In this document: piece by piece, positions 1 through 5,800 of the stretch
Position numbering within the stretch: position 1 is the first letter of the stretch
How the letters are laid out: each line of letters opens with the position of its first letter
Assembly (NCBI GenBank): GCA_014379785.1
Contig: JACMLD010000108.1
Location: 1-8,519 of the forward strand
Direction: 5' to 3'
DNA length: 8,519 nt
Origin: Chitinophagaceae bacterium
GTDB lineage: Bacteria > Bacteroidota > Bacteroidia > Chitinophagales > Chitinophagaceae
Made by a program: the position numbers and the translations under genes
Notes under the pieces: model-generated
What the model saw: only the letters and a program-made list of their open reading frames with translations
Told to the model about the DNA's origin: nothing
The model's database searches: none

Positions 1-62
1 AACTAAGAGTTAAAATAATCAGATGGCTTTTAAATCGTTATTTTTAAGCTACGCAACTGAAC

Positions 63-647
63 ATGAACTACCTCGCACACGCATATCTTTCGTTTAACGA
101 CCCTGAAATTCTGGTCGGAAACATGATCAGTGATTATGTGAAAGGAAGAAAAAAGTTCAGTTTCCGCCTTAGAATCCAGGACGGCATCAACCTGCACCGC
201 GCAATTGACAGTTTTACCGACACGCACGCCATCGTAAAGGAAGCAAAACAAATGTTCCGGGCCGACTACCGGTTATACGCAGGTGCTTTTGTAGATGTGT
301 CCTTTGACCATTTCCTCGCCACAGATCGTAACTCCTTCGATGATGCAGGGCTGATGCGCTTTTCAAAAGAATGCTATCACTACCTCGAAAATTATATTGA
401 AGAAACACCAGAACAGTTTCAGAAGCTTTTCCCCTACATGAAAAAACAAAACTGGCTGTATAACTACCAATTTCATCCAGCGATGAAAAACAGCTTCGAT
501 GGACTAAAACACCGGGCCGCCTATATTAAAGAAACAGAAACTGCCTTCGCCATTTTTGAATCAAACTATTCAGCGCTCGAAAAATACTATCACGATTTCT
601 TTCCCGAATTAAAATCTTTTTGCGAAGAACAATTCCGCCAACTATAA
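63..647 (+). CDS. acpH: Acyl carrier protein phosphodiesterase (AcpH/DUF479 family)
   Basis: A 194-residue cytoplasmic protein of the AcpH family. The characterised E. coli member is a metal-dependent hydrolase that removes 4'-phosphopantetheine from holo acyl carrier protein. Visible family features are the N-terminal block NYLAHAYLS (residues 2-10), VGNMISDYVKG (18-28), GINLHRAIDSFTD (41-53) and VDVSFDHFLA (77-86). The His and Asp residues in these blocks (H6, D24, H45, D49, D53, D78, D82, H83) are the likely metal-binding set, by family resemblance. Length is normal for the family and the frame is intact. The ATG at 63 is chosen because the conserved block begins at residue 2. No Shine-Dalgarno sequence precedes it, which is usual in Bacteroidota. 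It is the first of three plus-strand genes; the next starts 42 bases downstream. Whether the Bacteroidota homologues have the same activity is inferred; the family assignment is firm. Confidence 0.88.
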   Translation: MNYLAHAYLSFNDPEILVGNMISDYVKGRKKFSFRLRIQDGINLHRAIDSFTDTHAIVKEAKQMFRADYRLYAGAFVDVSFDHFLATDRNSFDDAGLMRFSKECYHYLENYIEETPEQFQKLFPYMKKQNWLYNYQFHPAMKNSFDGLKHRAAYIKETETAFAIFESNYSALEKYYHDFFPELKSFCEEQFRQL

Positions 648-663
648 TGGCCAACGCAACGTC

Positions 664-671
664 TATATTTG
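664..671 (+). promoter_or_regulatory. Candidate Bacteroidota -7 box before the DUF2911 gene
   Basis: The octamer TATATTTG matches the Bacteroidota -7 consensus TAnnTTTG at every fixed position and ends 18 bases before the ATG at 690. No TTG-type -33 element is seen 19 to 21 bases upstream. It could start transcription of the DUF2911 gene with a very short leader, or be a chance match in an AT-rich gap. Confidence 0.33.
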
Positions 672-689
672 TAAACTCAAAAACATTAT

Positions 690-1250
690 ATGAAGAAATA
701 TCTTGCCATCCTCACATTCACCGTTTGTTGTTTCATGGCAAATGCTCAAGGGAAATTTCCGGTGCTAGACAAATCGCCCATGGATATGAGCTATTACCCC
801 GTAAATTATCCTCTTCTTAAAATACAGGATAAGGCAAACGAACCATTGCTTGCAAGAGTGGTTTACAGCCGGCCGCAAAAAAATGGCAGGTCCGTTTTCG
901 GTGAATTGCTCGAATACAACAAAATCTGGAGACTCGGCGCGAACGAGGCAACCGAAATTGAATTCTTTAAAGATGTAAAAGTGGGCGCTACGAAAATTAA
1001 GAAAGGTCGCTACACACTTTATTGTATTCCCACCCGCGACAAATGGACCATTATCATCAATAAAGAAACCGATATCTGGGGCGCTTTTAAGTATGATCCC
1101 AAGAAAGACCTGGTAAAAACCGACGTAATCGTGCAAAAGCAAACTGAACTGCTCGATCCCTTTACCATTGTTTTCGAAAAGAGCAAAGAAGGAGTAAACC
1201 TTGTTTTTAGCTGGGACGATGATATAGCGAAACTCCCGCTTGTGTTTTAA
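690..1250 (+). CDS. Secreted DUF2911-domain protein
   Basis: A 186-residue protein with a typical Sec signal peptide: KK at residues 2-3, a hydrophobic core at about 4-17, and probable cleavage after ANA (17-19). The cysteines at 13-14 do not sit in a lipobox, so it is probably soluble in the periplasm. The mature part carries DUF2911 hallmarks: VVYSRPQKNGRSVFGELL (57-74), then KIWRLGANEATEIEF (78-92), GRYTLYCIP (106-114) and a Trp-containing strand KWTIIINKE (118-126). DUF2911 proteins are common in Bacteroidota and have no established biochemical role known to me. The ATG at 690 is supported by the signal peptide starting immediately. It lies 42 bases after the acpH gene and 32 bases before asnB on the same strand, so read-through is possible, although a -7-like box lies in the upstream gap. 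The family call is strong; function is unknown. Confidence 0.88.
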   Translation: MKKYLAILTFTVCCFMANAQGKFPVLDKSPMDMSYYPVNYPLLKIQDKANEPLLARVVYSRPQKNGRSVFGELLEYNKIWRLGANEATEIEFFKDVKVGATKIKKGRYTLYCIPTRDKWTIIINKETDIWGAFKYDPKKDLVKTDVIVQKQTELLDPFTIVFEKSKEGVNLVFSWDDDIAKLPLVF

Positions 1251-1265
1251 GCCACACCCTTTTTC

Positions 1266-1282
1266 TTCCGATATTTACATTC
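1266..1282 (+). promoter_or_regulatory. Possible promoter element abutting the asnB start
   Basis: The 17 bases immediately before the asnB ATG agree at 14 positions with the 17 bases at 3830-3846 upstream of the PLP enzyme, where the -7-like CATCTTTG lies. The equivalent octamer here is GATATTTA, a poor match to TAnnTTTG. If functional, transcription would begin at or next to the ATG. Confidence 0.2.
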
Positions 1283-3124
1283 ATGTGCGGCATTGCTGGA
1301 ATAATTTCTCTTAACCGAAAACTGGTTTCTGCCGACAGGCTGAAAAAAATGACCGATTCAATCGCCCACCGCGGTCCCGACGGTCAGGCTCATTGGGTCA
1401 GTGAGGAGGGCAATGCCGGATTCGGACACCGACGCCTCTGCATCATCGACCTCCGGGAAATAGCGGCACAACCCATGTCCTACCTTGGACGCTATACTAT
1501 CATCCACAATGGGGAGATATACAATTATCTGGAACTGAGAGAAAGCCTTATAAAAGACGGATACAGTTTCCGGACCGAATCCGACACAGAAGTCATTCTC
1601 GCTTCCTACGCAAAACACGGCGCCTCATGTGTATCCGGCTTCGATGGCATGTTTGCCTTCGCAATCTGGGATGAGCAGGAACAACTGCTGTTTGTGGCGC
1701 GGGACAGACTGGGCGAGAAGCCATTTTACTTCTATAAAGACGAAAAACAACTCATTTTCGCATCGGAAATGAAGGCACTCTGGGCAGCAGGTGTAGAGAA
1801 ACAAGTCAATGAAAGGATGCTTTTCAACTACCTCACCCTGGGATACACCCAAAACCCGGGAAACGCCGGCGAAACTTATTATAATAATATATACAAGCTT
1901 CCGGCAAGGTTTATCATGACCTACGACCTGAAAACAGATTTTTTGCAACGTTCGGCATACTGGGACATAGACCTTAAAAAAGAGCAATTTCAGGGCAACG
2001 ACGAAGAAGCCATCTCGGAATTTCACCGCCTTTTCACCGAATCCGTTTCCCGGAGACTCAGAAGCGACGTACCGCTTGGCACGTCCCTGAGCGGCGGACT
2101 CGACAGCTCCTCTATCACAGCGGAGCTCGTCAGAAAAGGTCAAAAAGAAAAAACGAAAAGCTTTTCAGCCACATTCCCGGGATTTCAAAAAGACGAATCA
2201 GCCTTCATATCAAAAATCATCTCCCGGCACAAAATTGAAAACAATATCACCAGTCCCAACGCCGACGAGTTTATAAATGACTTCGAAAAACTGTGCTACC
2301 ACCAGGAAGAACCGTTTCAGTCGGCCAGCATCTATGCCCAATACCGCGTATATGAACTTGCCAAACAAAACGGGGTAACTGTATTGCTGGACGGCCAGGG
2401 AGCAGACGAGATCATGGCGGGATACCATAAATACTTTCCCCGTTACTGGCAGGAATTGTTAAGGACCGATAAGAAGAAATTCAAACTTGAACTTCAATAT
2501 GCCCGCAACAATGGAGTGACCGAAGCGTGGAACTGGAAAAACCGCCTTGCGGCCAGCTTTCCGATCAATGCCAGCCTGTTCCGGCAAAACTCAAACTCCA
2601 GAAAACAGGAAAGAAATCCGGATATCAACAAAGGATTTATCCGGCAGTTCGGCGACAGCTACTACGAAATCCCCGCAATGGACCAGCTCAACAGTACCCT
2701 TTATTACAATACTTTTCTTAACGGGCTGGAGGAATTGCTGAGATATGCAGACCGCAATTCGATGGCTCACGCCAGGGAAGTGAGATTGCCGTTCCTCTCA
2801 CACGAACTGGTGACCTTTCTTTTTTCACTTCCCTCCCATTTCAAAATCCGTAATGGCTACACAAAATGGATACTCCGAAAAGCCATGGAGAATGAACTCC
2901 CCGCTGAAATTGCCTGGAGAAAAGACAAAACCGGGTTTGAACCACCGCAGAAACTCTGGTTCAGCCACCCCGGTATACATGCACAACTGAATGCATCTAA
3001 AGAGAAGCTCGTTGATTCCGGCGTATTAAATCCATCGGTGATGGACAAAAAAAATCAGCCGCTGGATGCCCACGCGGCTGATAACTATGACTGGAGATAC
3101 CTGGTAGCAGGTGCCCTCCTGTAG
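1283..3124 (+). CDS. asnB: Asparagine synthetase (glutamine-hydrolysing), AsnB type
   Basis: A 613-residue cytoplasmic enzyme that makes asparagine from aspartate, ATP and glutamine. The N-terminal class II glutamine amidotransferase half begins MCGIAGI, with Cys2 as the catalytic nucleophile after Met removal; this fixes the start. It continues with GHRRLCIIDL (48-57), HNGEIYNY (75-82), ESDTEVIL (99-106) and ARDRLGEKPFYF (139-150). The synthetase half has the PP-loop SGGLDSSS (270-277), LLDGQGADEIMAGY (368-381), RYADRNSMAHAREVRLPFL (487-505) and KDKTGFEPP (547-555). All expected catalytic blocks are present and the frame is unbroken. The length is close to Bacillus-type AsnB/AsnO rather than the shorter E. 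coli enzyme. Related AsnB-like amidotransferases occur in exopolysaccharide clusters, but no glycosyltransferase or exosortase gene lies nearby, so a housekeeping role is more likely. It meets the next gene tail to tail with one base between. Confidence 0.95.
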   Translation: MCGIAGIISLNRKLVSADRLKKMTDSIAHRGPDGQAHWVSEEGNAGFGHRRLCIIDLREIAAQPMSYLGRYTIIHNGEIYNYLELRESLIKDGYSFRTESDTEVILASYAKHGASCVSGFDGMFAFAIWDEQEQLLFVARDRLGEKPFYFYKDEKQLIFASEMKALWAAGVEKQVNERMLFNYLTLGYTQNPGNAGETYYNNIYKLPARFIMTYDLKTDFLQRSAYWDIDLKKEQFQGNDEEAISEFHRLFTESVSRRLRSDVPLGTSLSGGLDSSSITAELVRKGQKEKTKSFSATFPGFQKDESAFISKIISRHKIENNITSPNADEFINDFEKLCYHQEEPFQSASIYAQYRVYELAKQNGVTVLLDGQGADEIMAGYHKYFPRYWQELLRTDKKKFKLELQYARNNGVTEAWNWKNRLAASFPINASLFRQNSNSRKQERNPDINKGFIRQFGDSYYEIPAMDQLNSTLYYNTFLNGLEELLRYADRNSMAHAREVRLPFLSHELVTFLFSLPSHFKIRNGYTKWILRKAMENELPAEIAWRKDKTGFEPPQKLWFSHPGIHAQLNASKEKLVDSGVLNPSVMDKKNQPLDAHAADNYDWRYLVAGALL

Positions 3125-3125
3125 A

Positions 3126-3569
3126 TCAGGCTTTCTTGAATTTTTCTGTCACCACATATGCGCGATAGTTGTCAACCTTTACGGTAATCCAGTTTTTCGC
3201 ATCTTCCATCTTTACATAGAAATTCACTTCGTCACCAATTGTATACTCAGTAACACCGAATGCTGTTTTCTCAGGAAATTTCTTTTTGAGTTTGCAAAGA
3301 ACATCCACAGGCAACTGGGAGGGATCATAATAACGCAGTGAACTCAGGAAATTTCCGTCTTCATCATACTTCACAGTAGAACGAACTCCCTGGTGCGTAA
3401 ACTTCACTGAATAGATATTTTCTTCCTCCGTCCAGTTTACATCTTCAGCACCGGAGAAAGTGGAGAGAAAAACTTTTAATACTTTTTCATTTACGATGGC
3501 ATCGGGTGTGTTGGCGAATAAACTGCCAGTGAGCAAAGCTGCAAAGGCAAGGGTGAATAACTTTTTCAT
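3126..3569 (-). CDS. Small secreted PepSY-like protein
   Basis: A 147-residue protein with a clear Sec signal peptide: KK at 2-3, a hydrophobic run at 5-18, and probable cleavage after LFA (17-19), leaving a mature chain of about 128 residues. That chain has the pattern of Bacteroidota PepSY-like (DUF2874-type) periplasmic proteins: a helix ending in F, then VNW, an aromatic beta strand (IYSVKF), a basic strand, and YDEDGNFLSS (68-77) followed by LP (86-87). The first half (about 29-80) and second half (about 90-145) look like two divergent copies of one unit. There are no enzyme-like motifs and no cysteine pair. It is divergent from the PLP enzyme gene and convergent with asnB. The family call is by pattern only; a generic secreted hypothetical protein is the alternative. 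Function is unknown, with a periplasmic binding or inhibitory role as a guess. Confidence 0.72.
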   Translation of the reverse strand: MKKLFTLAFAALLTGSLFANTPDAIVNEKVLKVFLSTFSGAEDVNWTEEENIYSVKFTHQGVRSTVKYDEDGNFLSSLRYYDPSQLPVDVLCKLKKKFPEKTAFGVTEYTIGDEVNFYVKMEDAKNWITVKVDNYRAYVVTEKFKKA

Positions 3570-3613
3570 GGCTTATACTTTTTAATTTGATGTCATGGAT
3601 AACGTTCACCTGA

Positions 3614-3644
3614 TAAAAGTAATCAAGCATTGATATGGTGTCAA
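3614..3644 (-). promoter_or_regulatory. Candidate promoter of the PepSY-like gene
   Basis: On the minus strand a TTG (3644-3642) is followed, after exactly 20 bases, by TACTTTTA (3621-3614). This fits the Bacteroidota layout of TTG, about 19-21 bases, then TAnnTTTG, with one mismatch in the last base. It ends 44 bases before the ATG at 3569, a reasonable leader length. The -33 triplet lies within two overlapping inverted repeats that might be an operator. Confidence 0.38.
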
Positions 3645-3810
3645 TCATATTGGTACAGCTGGCAGGGTCTTGATAAGATATAAGAATCTTTGTGATGAGC
3701 GGTAGTACGAAATTTGTCGTAAAAAGGCGTGAAACGTAGTGCTGGCAAGGCTTTCGGCATGTTACGGTTTTAATATGTTTTGCGGGTTAACTTATTGTTA
3801 AACAGTATAA

Positions 3811-3841
3811 TTATTTTACCATTAGAAATTTCCCATCTTTG
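3811..3841 (+). promoter_or_regulatory. Candidate promoter of the PLP-enzyme operon
   Basis: CATCTTTG at 3834-3841 matches TAnnTTTG at five of six fixed positions. A TTA at 3811-3813, one mismatch from the -33 TTG, lies 20 bases upstream. Transcription would start at about 3846-3848, giving a leader of roughly 25 bases before the ATG at 3871. No Shine-Dalgarno sequence follows. Confidence 0.38.
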
Positions 3842-3870
3842 CATTCACAACAACAATTCAAACTGATTAT

Positions 3871-5010
3871 ATGAAGCTTGCAACAAAATTTATTCATGCT
3901 GGTGCTGAACCCGACCCTTCTACCGGTGCAATCATGACGCCGATATATCAAACTTCTACTTATGTGCAGGAAGCGCCAGGTGTAAACAAAGGATATGAGT
4001 ATGCAAGAAGTCAGAATCCCACACGAAAAGCGCTGGAAGAAGCTTTGGCGGTGATTGAGAATGGAAAATTTGGCCTGGCATTCAGCAGCGGAGTTGCGGC
4101 AACAGATGCTGTGATAAAATTGCTGAGTCCCGGTGACGAAGTAATAGCTGCCAACGATATGTATGGCGGCACATACCGACTTTTCACAAAAATCTTTGAG
4201 AAGTTTGGCATCCGCTTCAAATATGTTGATACCACCAATCCTGATAATATAAAAGCGGCACTTACCAGCGCTACAAAACTCATCTGGCTTGAAACACCTA
4301 CCAACCCGCTGATGAATATCACTGATATAGCAGCAGTAGCCTCAATAGCAAAGCCGGGTAAGATAATGGTTTGCGTAGACAATACTTTTGCTTCACCTTA
4401 TCTGCAGAATCCGCTTGACCTGGGTGCAGATATCGTAATGCATTCTTCTACCAAATATCTTGGCGGGCACAGCGATGTCATACAAGGTGCATTGATCATG
4501 AATGACGCCAACCTGCGCGAACAGCTTTACTTTATACAGAAGAGTTGCGGTGCAGTGCCCGGCCCGATGGATTGCTTCCTGGTGCTCCGCGGCATCAAAA
4601 CGCTCCATGTAAGAATGAAGCAGCATTGTGAAAATGGAAGAAAGATAGCTGCATGGCTACGGGGAAATTCAAAAGTCAGCAAGGTTTACTGGTGTGGCTT
4701 TGAAGATCATCCCGGTTATGCAACCGCAAAAAAGCAAATGCTGGATTTTGGCGGAATGATGAGTTTTGAGTTGAAAGACAACAGTATTGAAGCAGCAAGA
4801 AAAGTGCTTTCTTCTACTTCACTTTTTGCGCTCGCAGAAAGCCTGGGTGGTGTTGAATCTCTTATCAACCATCCTGCCTCAATGACGCATGCGTCCATAC
4901 CAAGAGAAGAAAGAATAAAGAACGGACTCAGCGATTCTTTGATTCGCCTGAGTGTGGGCATCGAAGACGCCGACGATCTTATCGAGGATTTGGATAAGGC
5001 AATCGGATAA
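3871..5010 (+). CDS. Cystathionine gamma-synthase/gamma-lyase-type PLP enzyme
   Basis: A 379-residue member of the Cys/Met-metabolism PLP-dependent family (fold type I), cytoplasmic and normally tetrameric. Visible features are YEYARSQNPTR (42-52), where Y44 and R46 match residues that bind the PLP phosphate of the neighbouring subunit; SSGVAAT (72-78); the ring-stacking Y98 in DMYGGTY; ETPTNP (141-146); D170 in VDNTFASP; the Schiff-base lysine K195 in HSSTKYLGGHSD (191-202); SLGGVESL (324-331); and the carboxylate-binding R359 in LIRLSVGIED. Length is normal and no key residue is missing. Methionine gamma-lyases carry a cysteine after Tyr-Gly in the segment where this protein has YGG (98-100), which argues against that activity. 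Cystathionine gamma-synthase (methionine synthesis) and gamma-lyase (cysteine synthesis) cannot be separated from sequence alone, so no symbol is given. It probably heads an operon with the gene 7 bases downstream. Confidence 0.93.
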   Translation: MKLATKFIHAGAEPDPSTGAIMTPIYQTSTYVQEAPGVNKGYEYARSQNPTRKALEEALAVIENGKFGLAFSSGVAATDAVIKLLSPGDEVIAANDMYGGTYRLFTKIFEKFGIRFKYVDTTNPDNIKAALTSATKLIWLETPTNPLMNITDIAAVASIAKPGKIMVCVDNTFASPYLQNPLDLGADIVMHSSTKYLGGHSDVIQGALIMNDANLREQLYFIQKSCGAVPGPMDCFLVLRGIKTLHVRMKQHCENGRKIAAWLRGNSKVSKVYWCGFEDHPGYATAKKQMLDFGGMMSFELKDNSIEAARKVLSSTSLFALAESLGGVESLINHPASMTHASIPREERIKNGLSDSLIRLSVGIEDADDLIEDLDKAIG

Positions 5011-5017
5011 TCCGGAA

Positions 5018-5800
5018 ATGGAAAGTCCTGTCTCAACCGAACTGGAAGAATTCTTGAATCAAAAGGTTCTTCAATACAACCAGCCATCTTTTATAAAAGA
5101 TGATCCCATTGCAATTCCTCACTTGTTTAAAATCAAACAGGACATAGAGATCGCGGCATTTTTTGCCGCCATCTTTGCATGGGGAAACCGCACTACTATC
5201 ATCAACAAGAGCCTCGAACTGCTTGCATTGATGTCGAATGCGCCTTATGATTTTGTGAGAAATCACAGCGACAACGATCTCAAAACGCTGCTGCTTTTTA
5301 AACACCGGACTTTCAATACCACTGACCTGCTGTATTTCATTGATTTTTTGAAAGTCCACTATTCAGCTCACGAAAGTCTGGAAACTGCGTTTACAAAGGA
5401 CTGGAAAAGTGCCGATGAAAACATCGAAAACGCGCTCAACTCTTTTTATGGCTATTTTTTTTCGCTGGAACATTTTGCTCCCCGAACTCGCAAGCATATT
5501 GCCGCGCCATTTAAAGGTTCCACCTGCAAGCGGCTGAACATGTTTCTGCGTTGGATGGTCCGGAAAGATAATAAAGGTGTCGACTTTGGCATCTGGAAAG
5601 GCATAAGACCCTACCAGCTGATTATCCCCATCGATATTCATGTAGCCAGAGTAGCGAGGAGCTTTGGTCTCCTTACAAGAAACGCCATCGACTGGCAGGC
5701 AGCTGTTGAGCTGACTGCCAACCTCAGGCGTCTCGATTCGGCCGACCCGGTAAAATATGATTTTGCCCTCTTTGGATTGGGAGTCGCAGAAAAGTTTTAG
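5018..5800 (+). CDS. DUF2400/TIGR02757 family protein
   Basis: A 260-residue soluble protein without signal peptide or membrane segment, matching the TIGR02757/DUF2400 family typical of Bacteroidota. Conserved-looking blocks are NQPSFIKDDPIAIPH (21-35), QDIEIAAFFAAIFAWGNR (41-58), FKHRTFNTTDLLYFI (94-108), CKRLNMFLRWMVR (170-182), IIPIDIHVARVARSFGL (202-218) and DPVKYDFALFGLGV (243-256). The family has no established function known to me. The last three blocks resemble the catalytic region of HhH-GPD DNA glycosylases, with K171 and D206 as candidate equivalents of the catalytic Lys and Asp; this is inference. The ATG at 5018 is preferred because the frame upstream, from an ATG at 4952, reads through the end of the PLP-enzyme gene and adds about 22 residues unlike the family. 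It starts 7 bases after that gene and its stop overlaps the stop of the convergent receptor gene. Confidence 0.87.
   Translation: MESPVSTELEEFLNQKVLQYNQPSFIKDDPIAIPHLFKIKQDIEIAAFFAAIFAWGNRTTIINKSLELLALMSNAPYDFVRNHSDNDLKTLLLFKHRTFNTTDLLYFIDFLKVHYSAHESLETAFTKDWKSADENIENALNSFYGYFFSLEHFAPRTRKHIAAPFKGSTCKRLNMFLRWMVRKDNKGVDFGIWKGIRPYQLIIPIDIHVARVARSFGLLTRNAIDWQAAVELTANLRRLDSADPVKYDFALFGLGVAEKF

Larger units (their letters stand above)
3570..3870. other. Divergent intergenic spacer
   Basis: This 301-base AT-rich stretch separates two divergently transcribed genes. I see no credible coding frame, tRNA or recognisable riboswitch. It contains candidate promoters for both flanking genes, overlapping short inverted repeats near 3629-3652, a small perfect hairpin (TACGA, six-base loop, TCGTA) at 3706-3721, an imperfect stem-loop at 3732-3770, and an inverted repeat TTAAC-TTATT-GTTAA at 3787-3801. 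These are spotted by eye and may partly be chance in AT-rich sequence. Confidence 0.6.

Noticed and set aside
1625..2143. Long minus-strand open frame opposite asnB
   Set aside because: It lies wholly inside a well-supported asnB coding region, shows no family motif, and is explained as an antisense shadow. The same applies to minus-strand frames at 765-1142 and 4011-4382.
1283..3124. asnB as part of an exopolysaccharide or exosortase cluster
   Set aside because: No glycosyltransferase, exosortase or polysaccharide-export gene is present in the window, so this context is not supported.
3706..3721. TACGA-loop-TCGTA hairpin as an intrinsic terminator
   Set aside because: The stem is only five base pairs with little GC and is followed by A rather than T on the plus strand. 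It also sits between two divergent genes, where no terminator is expected.
3570..3870. A SAM-type riboswitch ahead of the sulfur amino-acid gene
   Set aside because: I looked for the conserved core of known SAM riboswitches and did not see it. The predicted leader is only about 25 bases, too short for one.
4952..5017. Upstream ATG that would extend the DUF2400 protein by 22 residues
   Set aside because: It reads through the 3' end of the PLP-enzyme gene in another frame and gives a segment unlike the family. The ATG at 5018 fits the family N-terminus.
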